DNA from: Roseibaca calidilacus
Lineage (GTDB): Bacteria; Pseudomonadota; Alphaproteobacteria; Rhodobacterales; Rhodobacteraceae
NCBI RefSeq assembly: GCF_001517585.1
Contig: NZ_FBYC01000001.1
Span: 248,001-312,000 of the forward strand
Reading direction: 5' to 3'
DNA length: 64,000 nt
Shown here: positions 18,452 to 27,303 of the stretch, piece by piece
Numbering within the stretch: position 1 is the stretch's first letter
How the letters are laid out: every line of letters starts with the position of its first letter
The notes under the pieces: generated by a model
The model's input: only the letters and a program-made list of their open reading frames with translations
Told to the model about the DNA's origin: nothing
The model's database searches: none
Position numbers and translations under genes: made by a program

Positions 18452-19225
18452 ATGAAGGTGCTTCCCTTCCCATCATCGGTTCCGGCGCTTGTGCTGGGTT
18501 TTCTGCTTGCCCCCCCGGTGCTGGCCGATGATGTCACCGTTTTTGCGGCGGCCAGCATGGCCAACGCCATGGCAGAGATCGAGACGGGGTTCGAAGCCGC
18601 AACCGAGTATGATCTGGTCGTGTCGCTGGCTGGATCTTCGGTGCTGGCCCGCCAGATTCAGCAAGGTGCGCCGGCGGATATCTTCATATCCGCCAATCCC
18701 GGCTGGATGGATGTGCTGGAACAGGACGCGCTTTTGGAACCCGGAAGCCGCATCGACCTGCTGACCAACCGGCTTGTGCTGATTGCCGCGGATGCCGACA
18801 CACCGGCCGTTCGCATCGGGCCGGATACGGACCTTGCGGGTCTGCTTGGCCCGGGGCGCTTGGCCATGGCGATGGTCGATTCGGTCCCGGCAGGCTTATA
18901 TGGCAAGGCCGCCTTGGAACGCCTTGGTTTGTGGGAAGGTCTTGCCCCGCAAGTTGCGCAGGCCGACAATGTGCGCGCCGCGATGGCTTTCGTCGCCACT
19001 GGCGCGGCACCCTTCGGAATTGTCTATGCCAGCGATGCCGTCGCGTCGCCCGACGTGACGGTGGTTGGCACCTTCGCCGCAGACTTGCACCCGCCCATCA
19101 TCTACCCTGCCGCCAAGCTGGCCAGTCGCGACACGCCCGCCAAAGCCGCGTTCATGGACTACCTGCGCGGCGCGCACGCCCGCGCGGCATTCGAAAGGCA
19201 GGGCTTTATGGTCATTGCAGAGTAA
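18452..19225 (+). CDS. modA: Molybdate ABC transporter substrate-binding protein
   Basis: The start at 18452 lies after the palindromic operator and begins a clean signal peptide (MKVLPFPSSVPALVLGFLLA, cleavage near VLA-DD); earlier in-frame starts would place the operator in the coding region. The 257-residue periplasmic protein has the ModA motifs VFAAASMANAMAEIE, SLAGSSVLARQIQQGAPADI and the ligand segment GLYGKAALERLGLW. It delivers molybdate (or tungstate) to ModBC. It sits three bases before modB. Confidence 0.95.
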   Translation: MKVLPFPSSVPALVLGFLLAPPVLADDVTVFAAASMANAMAEIETGFEAATEYDLVVSLAGSSVLARQIQQGAPADIFISANPGWMDVLEQDALLEPGSRIDLLTNRLVLIAADADTPAVRIGPDTDLAGLLGPGRLAMAMVDSVPAGLYGKAALERLGLWEGLAPQVAQADNVRAAMAFVATGAAPFGIVYASDAVASPDVTVVGTFAADLHPPIIYPAAKLASRDTPAKAAFMDYLRGAHARAAFERQGFMVIAE

Positions 19226-19228
19226 CCC

Positions 19229-19924
19229 GTGACAGATTGGCTTGGCCCAGCGGAATGGCAGGCGGTTGCGCTGTCGCTGCGCGTGTCCTTCTGGGCCACG
19301 CTGGTCAGCCTGCCGCTTGGCATATGGGTGGCTTTTGCACTTGCGCGCTGGTCCTTTCCGGGCAAGCAACTTCTGAACGGCATTGTCCACTTGCCGTTGA
19401 TCTTACCGCCCGTGGTCACGGGCTATGTGCTGCTTCTGACCTTGGGGCCACAAGGCCCGGTGGGCAGCATTCTGGCCGATTGGGGCATTGTCCTGGCCTT
19501 TCGCTGGACCGGGGCCGCCGTGGCCGCCGCCGTCATGGCCTTTCCGCTGATGGTGCGCGCCATTCGCCTGTCGATAGAGGCAATCGACCCCAAGCTGGAA
19601 CAGGCCAGCGCGACTTTGGGCGCGCCGCCCATCTGGGTGTTTCTGACCGTCACCCTGCCCATGGCGCTGCCCGGCATTATCGCGGGCGCGATCCTTGCTT
19701 TTGCAAAAGCGATGGGCGAATTCGGCGCAACGATCACCTTCGTTTCCAACATACCCGGGCAGACCCGCACCATCCCCTCGGCCATCTACGCCTTTTTGCA
19801 AGTGCCGGGGGGCGAGGGCGCAGCGGTGAAACTGGTAATCGTGTCTGTTATCGTGGCGATGGGGGCGCTTTTGTTGTCCGAAGTGTTGGCGCGGCGCGTC
19901 GCCAAACGGGTCGGGGGGGTATGA
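19229..19924 (+). CDS. modB: Molybdate ABC transporter permease
   Basis: A GTG start at 19229 gives MTDWLGPAEWQAVALSLRVS and 231 residues. It is an inner-membrane protein with about five transmembrane segments and the permease EAA-type loop ASATLGAPPIWVFLTVTLPM followed by GIIAGAILAFAKAMGEFGAT, typical of ModB. It overlaps modC by four bases (19921-19924). Confidence 0.96.
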   Translation: MTDWLGPAEWQAVALSLRVSFWATLVSLPLGIWVAFALARWSFPGKQLLNGIVHLPLILPPVVTGYVLLLTLGPQGPVGSILADWGIVLAFRWTGAAVAAAVMAFPLMVRAIRLSIEAIDPKLEQASATLGAPPIWVFLTVTLPMALPGIIAGAILAFAKAMGEFGATITFVSNIPGQTRTIPSAIYAFLQVPGGEGAAVKLVIVSVIVAMGALLLSEVLARRVAKRVGGV

Positions 19925-21009
19925 TGCTGGAGGTTGCCGTCAAACATGCCTTCAAGGGCTTTTCGCTGGATGTTGCCTTCAAGGCCCCGCCGGGCGTGAC
20001 AGTGCTGTCCGGGCGGTCCGGGTCGGGCAAGACCACGTTGGTCAACGCGGTCGCAGGGCTGTTGATGCCCGATCAAGGCTGCATCGCGTCGGGCGACTGG
20101 GTGCTGTTGGACACGGCCAAGGGCGTCCGCCTGCGCCCGCATAAGCGCCGTCTGGGTTATGTGTTTCAAGAAGGGCGGTTGTTCCCGCATCTGACCGTGC
20201 GCCAGAACCTGGCTTATGGCGCATGGTTCGCGCCGAAAGATGCCCTGCGCGAAGACACCGCGCGCGTGGTCGAGATGCTGGGCATCGGCCCGCTGCTGGA
20301 CCGCCGCCCGGCTGCATTGTCGGGCGGCGAAAAGCAACGCGTGGCCATTGGACGGGCCTTGCTGTCGGCACCGCGCCTTATTCTGGCCGATGAGCCCCTT
20401 GCCGCGCTGGACGAGGCCCGCAAGGCGGAAATTCTGCCCTATTTCGAACGGCTGCGCGACGAAGTCTCGGTGCCGATTTTATATGTCAGCCATTCCGCAT
20501 CGGAAGTGGCGCGGCTGGCAACAACCGTGGTCGTGCTGGATGCGGGCCGTGTTGTGGCGCAAGGCCCGGCGGCAGATGTGCTGGGCGATCCTCACTTGCG
20601 CCCCGGCGGTGCGCGCGATGTGGGCGCGGTTCTGACCGCGCGGGTCCTGCGCCACCACGAAGACGGTTTGACCGAATTGCAGGCAGGCGGACTATCCCTA
20701 TTTCTGCCGCAAGTGGCCGCAGCACCCGGCAGCAGCCTGCGCATTCGCATCGCCGCGCATGATGTGATCTTGTCGTGCGAGCGGCCGCAGGGCTTGTCGG
20801 CGCTGAACATCCTGCCCGGCACCATTGCCGAGATGCGCGCGGGCGATGGTCCCGGCGCGATCGTGGCGCTTGATACCGCGGCGGGCCGGGTCTTGGCACG
20901 GATTACGCGGCGCTCTGCCACGGCCATGGCGCTGGCACCCGGTATGCGGGTTCATGCGGTTATCAAAAGTGTTGCGGTCGCAGCCTTTGACATTGGATTG
21001 GTGTTTTAG
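19921..21009 (+). CDS. modC: Molybdate ABC transporter ATP-binding protein
   Basis: Two consecutive ATG codons (19921 and 19924) are possible starts; 19921 overlaps the modB stop. The 362-residue protein has Walker A LSGRSGSGKTTL, the Q-loop FQEGRLFPHLTV, signature LSGGEKQRVAIGRALLSAP and Walker B LILADEPLAALD. The C-terminal third (residues about 295-362, SALNILPGTIAEM...) is the Mop/TOBE molybdate-binding domain typical of ModC. It ends 10 bases from the convergent fdsD gene. Confidence 0.96.
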   Translation: MMLEVAVKHAFKGFSLDVAFKAPPGVTVLSGRSGSGKTTLVNAVAGLLMPDQGCIASGDWVLLDTAKGVRLRPHKRRLGYVFQEGRLFPHLTVRQNLAYGAWFAPKDALREDTARVVEMLGIGPLLDRRPAALSGGEKQRVAIGRALLSAPRLILADEPLAALDEARKAEILPYFERLRDEVSVPILYVSHSASEVARLATTVVVLDAGRVVAQGPAADVLGDPHLRPGGARDVGAVLTARVLRHHEDGLTELQAGGLSLFLPQVAAAPGSSLRIRIAAHDVILSCERPQGLSALNILPGTIAEMRAGDGPGAIVALDTAAGRVLARITRRSATAMALAPGMRVHAVIKSVAVAAFDIGLVF

Positions 21010-21018
21010 TTTGTGATG

Positions 21019-21225
21019 TCAGCGTGTTAGGAGGGCGGCGCGCTGTGCGATTTCGTCGAGCCCTTCGCCGCCTTGGTTGACATAGTCGCGCAGTTGTTTG
21101 CGCATGCGCGGTTCCCAGTAATCGGTGATATGGGCGGCGACGCGGGCGGGGGCGTCTTCGTTTGGTTGGGTTTTGAAGAAGGTTGCGATCTGGTTGGCCA
21201 TGCGGACCATTTTTTCAGGCGACAT
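21019..21225 (-). CDS. fdsD: Formate dehydrogenase delta subunit
   Basis: The 68-residue product starts MSPEKMVRMANQIATFFKTQ at 21225; the longer open frame extends into fdhD. Motif AAHITDYWEPRMRKQLRDYV is typical of FdsD, a small subunit required for active FdsABG complex. It overlaps fdhD by 11 bases and is the last gene of the minus-strand fds operon. Confidence 0.93.
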   Translation of the reverse strand: MSPEKMVRMANQIATFFKTQPNEDAPARVAAHITDYWEPRMRKQLRDYVNQGGEGLDEIAQRAALLTR

Positions 21226-22033
21226 CGGGAACCCCGTCAATAATGCGGTGAGGGTGGGCGTATAGATCGAAGCCGCCGCCACGGGCGAAGGCGGCAAGGG
21301 TCATGCCTGCGCCCTCGGCCAAGCGCAGCGCATGGGCGGTGGGGGCGGAGACGGCGATCAGCGTGGTCACGCCCGCGATGGCGCATTTTTGCACCAGTTC
21401 GACTGACAGGCGGCTGGTCATGACCACAGCGCCCGCGCTTGCGTCGGTCCCCTGCCGGGCCATCGCGCCGATCAGCTTGTCGAGCGCGTTGTGGCGGCCG
21501 ACATCCTCGCGCACGAAGGTGATGCCTTGGCCCGGCAGCAGGAACCCGGCCGCATGGGTGGCATGGGTCTGGTCATGCAGGGGTTGCTGGTCGCGCAGTC
21601 TATCGGTGGCGCAAGCGACTTCGGCGCGGGTAAAGCGCGGGCCGTCGCCCACCAGCGGCAACGCGCGCGCGGCAGCATCAAGGCTGTCAATTCCGCACAA
21701 CCCGCAGCCCACAGGTCCGGCCATGAAGCGGCGGCGCGCGGCCAAAGCCTCGGCCCGGTCCTCGCGCAGCCAGAAGCGGGCTTCCAGCCCGTTCGGGTGT
21801 TCGGCCAGTTCGAACCCGTCCAATTGGTCGGGCGCGGTGACAATCCCTTCGGACAGGGCAAAGCCGGTGGCGAAGTCCTGCAGATCGGCGGGCGTGGCCA
21901 TCATGACCGCCGCGCTCGACCCGTCAAAGACCATGGCGACCGCCACTTCCTCTGGCAAGCTGCGGTGCACCGCCACGGTCCGGTCGGATTGCACCGACAG
22001 GCCGGACTGGCTGCTATGGGGGCGCGGGGCCAT
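21215..22033 (-). CDS. fdhD: Formate dehydrogenase accessory sulfurtransferase FdhD
   Basis: The start at 22033 (MAPRPHSSQSGLSVQSDRTV) overlaps the fdsA stop as TGATG; the longer frame upstream lies antisense-free inside fdsA and is unsupported. The 272-residue protein has the persulfide-carrying CGLCG motif in MAGPVGCGLCGIDSL and the C-terminal VREDVGRHNALDKLIG and SRLSVELVQKCAIAGV segments. FdhD transfers sulfur to the Mo-bis-MGD cofactor of formate dehydrogenase, matching its position next to fdsA. Confidence 0.95.
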   Translation of the reverse strand: MAPRPHSSQSGLSVQSDRTVAVHRSLPEEVAVAMVFDGSSAAVMMATPADLQDFATGFALSEGIVTAPDQLDGFELAEHPNGLEARFWLREDRAEALAARRRFMAGPVGCGLCGIDSLDAAARALPLVGDGPRFTRAEVACATDRLRDQQPLHDQTHATHAAGFLLPGQGITFVREDVGRHNALDKLIGAMARQGTDASAGAVVMTSRLSVELVQKCAIAGVTTLIAVSAPTAHALRLAEGAGMTLAAFARGGGFDLYAHPHRIIDGVPDVA

Positions 22034-24939
22034 CACTCTGCCGCCGGCAGGATGCGGCGCGCCTGCGCGGCTTGCGCGGCGTAATCCTCCTGCCACTCGG
22101 TCGGCCCGTTCGAGGGGCTGACCTGCACCGCCGTCACCTTGTATTCCGGGCAGTTCGTGGCCCAGTCGGAATAATCCGTGGTGATGACATTGGCTTGCGT
22201 GTCGGGGTGGTGGAAGGTGGTGTAAACCACGCCGGGGCTGACACGGTCGGTGATCTTGGCGCGCAGCGCGGTTTCGCCAGAGCGGGACGCCAGCTTCACC
22301 CAATCGCCATCTTTCAGCCCGCGATTTTCCGCGTCATGCGGGTGGATTTCCAGCAAATCGGCCTCGTGCCAGATCACGTTCTCGGTCCGCCGGGTTTGTG
22401 CACCTACGTTATATTGCGACAGGATCCGTCCCGTGGTCAGCAACAGCGGAAAGCGCGGTCCGGTCTTTTCATCGGTGGCGACGTATTCGGTGACAATGAA
22501 CCGCCCCTTGCCGCGCACGAAGCCGTCGACATGCATCAGCGGTGTGCCATCGGGGTGCGCCTCGTTGCAGGGCCACTGGACCGACCCTTTTTCTTCCAGC
22601 AGCGTATAGCTTACCCCGGCAAAGCTGGGCGTGGTCAGCGCGATTTCATCCATGATCTGACTTGGGTGCATGTAGGACCAACCCGCCCCCATCGCATTGG
22701 CCAGCATCTGGGTAATCTCCCAATCCGCATAGCCATTGCGGGGTTTCATCACCTCGCGCACGCGGTTGATGCGGCGCTCGGCATTGGTGAAGGTGCCGTC
22801 TTTCTCAAGGAAGGTAGACCCCGGCAGAAACACATGCGCATAATTCGCGGTTTCATTCAGGAACAGGTCATGGACGATCACACAGTCCATTGCCGCGAGG
22901 CCAGCCGCGACATGCTTGGTGTCGGGGTCGGATTGCAGGATGTCCTCGCCTTGGCAATACAGGCCCTTGAACGTGCCATCCACGGCGGCATCGAGCATGT
23001 TGGGAATGCGCAGGCCCGGTTCCGGGTCGATCTCGACCCCCCAGACCGATTTGAACAATTCGCGCACATCGTCGTTTTTCACATGGCGGTAGCCCGGCAG
23101 CTCATGCGGGAAGGATCCCATGTCGCAGGCGCCCTGCACGTTGTTTTGGCCGCGCAGCGGGTTCACGCCCACACCGGGACGGCCCAGGTTGCCCGTCAGC
23201 ATGGCAAGATTGGCAATCGCCATCACCGTGGTGGAGCCTTGGCTATGCTCGGTCACGCCCAGCCCGTAATAGATCGCGCCATTGCCGCCGGTGGCAAACA
23301 GGCGCGCGGCGGCGCGCAGCTCTGCGGCCGGCACACCCGTCAGCAACTCAATGGCCTCGGGGCTGTGGCGCGGGTCGCTGACAAAGGCGGCGTAGTCCTG
23401 GAACTCGTCCCAGTCGCAGCGCGCGCGGATGAACGCCTCATCCATCAGCCCTTCGGTGACGATGACATGCGCCAGCGCCGTGACCACCGCCACATTGGTG
23501 CCGGGGCGCAGGGGCAGGTGGTGTGCGGCCTTCACATGTGCCGATTTCACCAGATCAATCCGGCGCGGGTCGATCACGATCAGCTTGGCGCCCGCGCGCA
23601 GCCGCTTTTTCAGGCGGCTGGCAAAGACCGGGTGCCCATCGGTCGGGTTCGCGCCGATCACGATGACCACATCCGTGTGTTCCACACTGTCAAAGTCTTG
23701 CGTGCCGGCGCTTGTGCCAAAGGTCTGGCCCAAGCCATAGCCGGTGGGCGAATGGCAGACCCGCGCGCAAGTGTCGGTGTTGTTATTGCCGAACACCGCA
23801 CGGGCCAGTTTCTGCACCAAGTAGGTTTCTTCATTGGTGCAGCGCGACGAGGTGATGACACCGATGGATTTCTGCCCATAGCGGGCCTGAATGCCGCGCA
23901 TCTTGTCGGCGGCGAATCCCAGCGCTTCGTCCCATGACACTTCGCGCCACGGCTGGTCAATCCGGTCGCGGATCATCGGGTTCAGAATGCGGTCGCGGTG
24001 GCTGGCATAGCCATAGGCAAACCGCCCTTTTACGCAGCTATGGCCGCGGTTCGCCTTGCCGTGCTTGTAGGGCACCATGCGCACAAGCTGGTCGCCCTGC
24101 ATCTCGGCCTTGAAAGAACAGCCCACGCCGCAATAGGCACAGGTGGTCACGACGGACCGATCCGGCGTGCCCATCTCGATCACGGATTTCTCTTGCAGCG
24201 TCGCGGTGGGGCAGGCCTGCACGCAAGCGCCGCAAGACACGCAGTCAGACGCCAGCGCGTCGTCGGTTTTCGCGCCAAAGGACACGCGGCTGTCAAAGCC
24301 CCGCCCTTCGATGGTCAGCGCGAAGGTGCCTTGCACTTCCTCGCAGGCGCGCACACAGCGATTGCAGACAATGCATTTCGCCGGGTCGTAGCTGAAATAG
24401 GGGTTGCTGTCATCCTTGGGGCGCCATTCGGGGTTGGCTTCGCCCGATGTATTGCGGGGCGCGAAATGCGTAGCCATGCCGCCTGTCGGCGCGGTATAAC
24501 GCACATCGCGCAGGCCCACGGCCCCCGCCATATCCTGCAATTCGCAATCGCCATTGGCCGAGCAGGTCAGGCAATCCAGCGGGTGGTCGCTGATATAGAG
24601 CTCCATCACGCCGCGGCGGATTTTGCGCACATTGTCGGATTGCGTGCGCACGACCATGCCGGGGGCGACGGGCGTGGTGCAGGACGCGGGCGTGCCGCGA
24701 CGGCCCTCGATCTCGACCACGCATAAGCGGCACGACCCGAACGCTTCCAGACTGTCTGTGGCGCAGAGTTTCGGCACCTGGATGCCGGCTTCGGCCGCCG
24801 CGCGCATCACCGATGTGCCCTCGGGCACCGTCACGTTGATCCCGTCAATCGACAGCGTGACCGGCGCGCCTTGCTTGGCGGGCGTGCCCATGTCGCGCTC
24901 GTCTTTCCAGTCCATCGGGGGGATGATGAAATCTTTCAT
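22033..24939 (-). CDS. fdsA: NAD-dependent formate dehydrogenase, alpha (Mo catalytic) subunit
   Basis: The 968-residue cytoplasmic subunit oxidises formate to CO2. Domain order: N-terminal NuoG-like [2Fe-2S] domain (SLEAFGSCRLCVVEIEG), His-ligated cluster region (HPLDCLTCSANGDCELQD), two [4Fe-4S] ferredoxin motifs (CIVCNRCVRAC, CVSCGACVQACP), then the Mo-bis-MGD domain starting with TTCAYCGVGC. ARVCHSPTGYGLG carries the Mo-ligating Cys and the adjacent His of formate dehydrogenases. It overlaps fdsB by four bases and fdhD by one. The nearby modABC operon supplies molybdate. Confidence 0.97.
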   Translation of the reverse strand: MKDFIIPPMDWKDERDMGTPAKQGAPVTLSIDGINVTVPEGTSVMRAAAEAGIQVPKLCATDSLEAFGSCRLCVVEIEGRRGTPASCTTPVAPGMVVRTQSDNVRKIRRGVMELYISDHPLDCLTCSANGDCELQDMAGAVGLRDVRYTAPTGGMATHFAPRNTSGEANPEWRPKDDSNPYFSYDPAKCIVCNRCVRACEEVQGTFALTIEGRGFDSRVSFGAKTDDALASDCVSCGACVQACPTATLQEKSVIEMGTPDRSVVTTCAYCGVGCSFKAEMQGDQLVRMVPYKHGKANRGHSCVKGRFAYGYASHRDRILNPMIRDRIDQPWREVSWDEALGFAADKMRGIQARYGQKSIGVITSSRCTNEETYLVQKLARAVFGNNNTDTCARVCHSPTGYGLGQTFGTSAGTQDFDSVEHTDVVIVIGANPTDGHPVFASRLKKRLRAGAKLIVIDPRRIDLVKSAHVKAAHHLPLRPGTNVAVVTALAHVIVTEGLMDEAFIRARCDWDEFQDYAAFVSDPRHSPEAIELLTGVPAAELRAAARLFATGGNGAIYYGLGVTEHSQGSTTVMAIANLAMLTGNLGRPGVGVNPLRGQNNVQGACDMGSFPHELPGYRHVKNDDVRELFKSVWGVEIDPEPGLRIPNMLDAAVDGTFKGLYCQGEDILQSDPDTKHVAAGLAAMDCVIVHDLFLNETANYAHVFLPGSTFLEKDGTFTNAERRINRVREVMKPRNGYADWEITQMLANAMGAGWSYMHPSQIMDEIALTTPSFAGVSYTLLEEKGSVQWPCNEAHPDGTPLMHVDGFVRGKGRFIVTEYVATDEKTGPRFPLLLTTGRILSQYNVGAQTRRTENVIWHEADLLEIHPHDAENRGLKDGDWVKLASRSGETALRAKITDRVSPGVVYTTFHHPDTQANVITTDYSDWATNCPEYKVTAVQVSPSNGPTEWQEDYAAQAAQARRILPAAE

Positions 24940-26444
24940 TCAGCGGCCTCCTTCGCGCGGGCGAAATCGTCGGGGAAGTGGTTCAGCGCGGACAGGACGG
25001 GCAGGGGCGTAAAGCCCCCCAGCGCGCAGAGCGAACCGTCTTTCATGGTCGCGCACAGATCCGTCAACAGCGGAATCGCAGCCGGGTCGCCTTGCGCGAT
25101 CCGGTCGATGGTCTCAACCCCGCGCACAGCACCTATGCGGCAGGGCGTGCATTTGCCGCAGGACTCCACGGCGCAGAATTCCATCGCAAACCGCGCCATG
25201 CCCAGCATGTCGGTGCGGTCGTCGAACACCACCAGCCCGGCATGGCCCAGCAAACCGCCCTCTGAATCAAGTTCCTCGTAGCCCAGCTGCGCGCCGAATT
25301 TCGACACGGGCAGGTAAGAGCCAAGCGGCCCGCCCACCTGCACGGCTTTGACCGGGTGGCCGGTTGCGGTGCCGCCGCCAAGGTCATTGACAACCTCGCC
25401 CACGGAGATGCCGAAGGCGGTTTCAAACAACCCGCCGCGCGCGACATTCCCGGCAATCTGCAAGGTGACCGTGCCGCGCGACCGGCCCAGCCCGAAATCG
25501 GCATAGAACGCCGCGCCGCGCTCGAAGATGACCGGAACGGTCGCCAGCGAGATGACGTTGTTCACCACGGTCGGGCGGCCCAGAAACCCTTCCAGCGCGG
25601 GCAGCGGTGGCTTGGCGCGCACCACGCCGCGCTTGCCTTCCAGACTGTTCAGCAGCGAGGTTTCCTCGCCGCAGACATAGGCGCCCGCACCCACCCGGAT
25701 TTCCATGTCAAAGGCGCGGCCCGATCCCAGCACATCCGGCCCCAAGACGCCCGCCGCGCGCGCAATCGCGACCGCGCGGCGCATGACCGCGATGGCATCG
25801 GGATATTCCGAGCGCAGGTAGACATAGCCGCGCGTGGCCCCCACGCCCAAGCCCGCAATCGCCATGCCTTCGATCAGGGTGAACGGGTCGCCTTCCATCA
25901 CCATACGGTCGGCGAAGGTGCCGCTATCGCCCTCGTCGGCGTTGCAGACAATGTACTTCTGCGGCGCGTCCGCGTCATGCACGGTCTGCCACTTTATGCC
26001 GGTCGGAAAGCCCGCCCCGCCGCGCCCGCGCAGGCCAGAGGCCTTCACCTCGTCCACGATCTGCTGACCGGTCATCGCCAGCGCGCGGCGCAGGCCCGCA
26101 AGCCCGCCATGGCCCTCGTAATCGGCCAGCGACAGCGGGTCGATGACGCCCACGCGCGCGAAGGTCAGCCGGGTCTGGCGCTGCATCCAGTCCAGATCTT
26201 CGACCGGGCCAAGCGCCTTGGGGCTGCTGCCATCCAGAATGCCCGCCACGTCGCCCGGTTCCGCCGGGCCAAAGCCATGGCGCACCCCGTCAACCTCGAC
26301 CTCGATCAGCGGTTCCAGCCAGATCATCCCGCGCGTGCCGGTGCGGATGATCCGCGCGTCAGGGGCGGCGGCGCGCAGGGCCGCGACCACATCTTCCGCG
26401 CCAAGCGCCTTGGCGGCGCTGTCCATGGGAACGTAAATCTTCAT
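24936..26444 (-). CDS. fdsB: NAD-dependent formate dehydrogenase, beta (FMN/NAD) subunit
   Basis: The 502-residue protein combines an N-terminal thioredoxin-like ferredoxin region (about 1-95) with a NuoF-like domain: GRGGAGFPTGIKWQ (FMN/NAD binding), CNADEGDSGTFADR and the [4Fe-4S] motif ESCGKCTPCRIG. It passes electrons to NAD+. The ATG at 26444 overlaps the fdsG stop, and its own stop overlaps fdsA. The order G-B-A-fdhD-D is the standard fds operon. Confidence 0.97.
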   Translation of the reverse strand: MKIYVPMDSAAKALGAEDVVAALRAAAPDARIIRTGTRGMIWLEPLIEVEVDGVRHGFGPAEPGDVAGILDGSSPKALGPVEDLDWMQRQTRLTFARVGVIDPLSLADYEGHGGLAGLRRALAMTGQQIVDEVKASGLRGRGGAGFPTGIKWQTVHDADAPQKYIVCNADEGDSGTFADRMVMEGDPFTLIEGMAIAGLGVGATRGYVYLRSEYPDAIAVMRRAVAIARAAGVLGPDVLGSGRAFDMEIRVGAGAYVCGEETSLLNSLEGKRGVVRAKPPLPALEGFLGRPTVVNNVISLATVPVIFERGAAFYADFGLGRSRGTVTLQIAGNVARGGLFETAFGISVGEVVNDLGGGTATGHPVKAVQVGGPLGSYLPVSKFGAQLGYEELDSEGGLLGHAGLVVFDDRTDMLGMARFAMEFCAVESCGKCTPCRIGAVRGVETIDRIAQGDPAAIPLLTDLCATMKDGSLCALGGFTPLPVLSALNHFPDDFARAKEAAE

Positions 26445-26917
26445 GCGCCTGCCTCCGCCAACAGCGCGTCAAGCTTGGCCGCGTCAGCGCGCCCCACCAC
26501 CCGGTCATCCACCATCACGGCAGGCGCGCAGGCGCATAGCCCAAGGCAATAGACAGGTTCGATCGTGACCGCCCCATTGCGCGAGGTGCCGTGCCAGTCC
26601 AGCCCCAGCTTGGCCAGCACGCTCTCCGCCAAGGCCGCGCCGCCCATGGCCTGACACGCCTCTGCCCGGCAAATCTTCACCACATGCCGCCCGGCAGGTG
26701 CCTCGCGGAAATCATGGTAGAAGCTCAGAACCCCATGCAATTCCGCCTTCGATATGTTCAGCGCCGCGCAAATCGGTCCATGCGCCGCCACAGGAACATG
26801 CCCAAACACCTCCTGAAGCCCATGCAAAAGCGGCAATAACGGACCCTCAAGGCTAAGATGCTCCGCTATGATCGCGGAAATCTCTGCATCGACAGATTGG
26901 GGCGTGGCGGGTGTCAT
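26441..26917 (-). CDS. fdsG: NAD-dependent formate dehydrogenase, gamma subunit
   Basis: The product is a NuoE-like [2Fe-2S] subunit of 158 residues from the ATG at 26917 (MTPATPQSVDAEISAII); starts at 26941 or 26953 would add 8 or 12 residues and are possible. The thioredoxin-fold cysteines are in CRAEACQAMGG and VYCLGLCACAPAVMV. It is the first gene of the operon; its promoter lies in the 386-base spacer toward phnD1, where a LysR-type T-N11-A palindrome is present. Confidence 0.94.
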   Translation of the reverse strand: MTPATPQSVDAEISAIIAEHLSLEGPLLPLLHGLQEVFGHVPVAAHGPICAALNISKAELHGVLSFYHDFREAPAGRHVVKICRAEACQAMGGAALAESVLAKLGLDWHGTSRNGAVTIEPVYCLGLCACAPAVMVDDRVVGRADAAKLDALLAEAGA

Positions 26918-26994
26918 GGCTTGGCCTTGTCTGAGTATCATGCCCCATTTCACCTGCGCATCATTCGGAAATCAATATTTTTGATGCGTGTTTA

Positions 26995-27011
26995 GATAGG
27001 CAACGCCTATC
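26995..27011. promoter_or_regulatory. LysR-type inverted repeat in the fds promoter region
   Basis: GATAGGC (26995-27001) and GCCTATC (27005-27011) are perfect inverted 7-mers around AAC, and include the LysR-type T-N11-A pattern (26997-27009). Fds operons in related bacteria are controlled by a LysR-type regulator (FdsR), usually adjacent; none is present in this window, so the regulator would be encoded elsewhere. The site is about 80 bases upstream of the fdsG start. Confidence 0.5.
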
Positions 27012-27199
27012 AAGGCGCGATGTTGCGACATCAGGTCTTCGTGGCGGTGAATCGCCGGTGCAGATGCGACATTCTGGCACCCGGCTGCCAAGGGCGCATT
27101 GCCCAATGCGCCGCAACGCCCTGCGCCCCTCATTGTGACGCGTTTGTGTCGCGCTGCACAAAGGCCAGCGCTAACAGCCCGGCTAACCGGTCATGGTTC

Positions 27200-27212
27200 G
27201 TGAAAGTTTCAC
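27200..27212. promoter_or_regulatory. Putative PhnF operator upstream of phnD1
   Basis: GTGAAAGTTTCAC is a perfect palindrome around a central base. The same 13-mer, in the opposite orientation (GTGAAACTTTCAC), lies between phnF and phnG at 35830-35842, and the flanks also match (TCG before, AAA after). A symmetric site shared by two phn promoters and adjacent to the GntR-type gene phnF is best explained as the PhnF operator. It is about 90 bases upstream of the phnD1 start. Confidence 0.65.
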
Positions 27213-27303
27213 AAATGATACGCCGTTCTGTCACACGGCGCTGTCATTTAGTGGCGGTCCGCACAACGCGGAATCATATGCTGCTATGATCGGGAGATCA
27301 CCT

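Larger units (their letters stand above)
26918..27303. other. Divergent regulatory spacer between fdsG and phnD1
   Basis: This 386-base spacer contains no gene I can support. It holds two independent control regions: near fdsG, ATCAA-TATTT-TTGAT (26971-26985) and a GATAGGC inverted repeat (26995-27011); near phnD1, a GTGAAA/TTTCAC palindrome (27200-27212) and two CTGTCA heptamers (27228 and 27241) that are spaced 13 rather than 11 bases apart. Short open frames here lack family resemblance. Confidence 0.6.

Noticed and set aside
22072-23937. 621-codon plus-strand frame over fdsA
   Set aside because: Fully antisense to the conserved FdsA catalytic domain, with His/Arg/Gly-rich low-complexity composition typical of shadow frames.
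27228-27247. Pho box upstream of phnD1 (CTGTCAC and CTGTCAT)
   Set aside because: The heptamers are 13 bases apart start to start, while PhoB sites require 11; kept only as a note in the spacer description.
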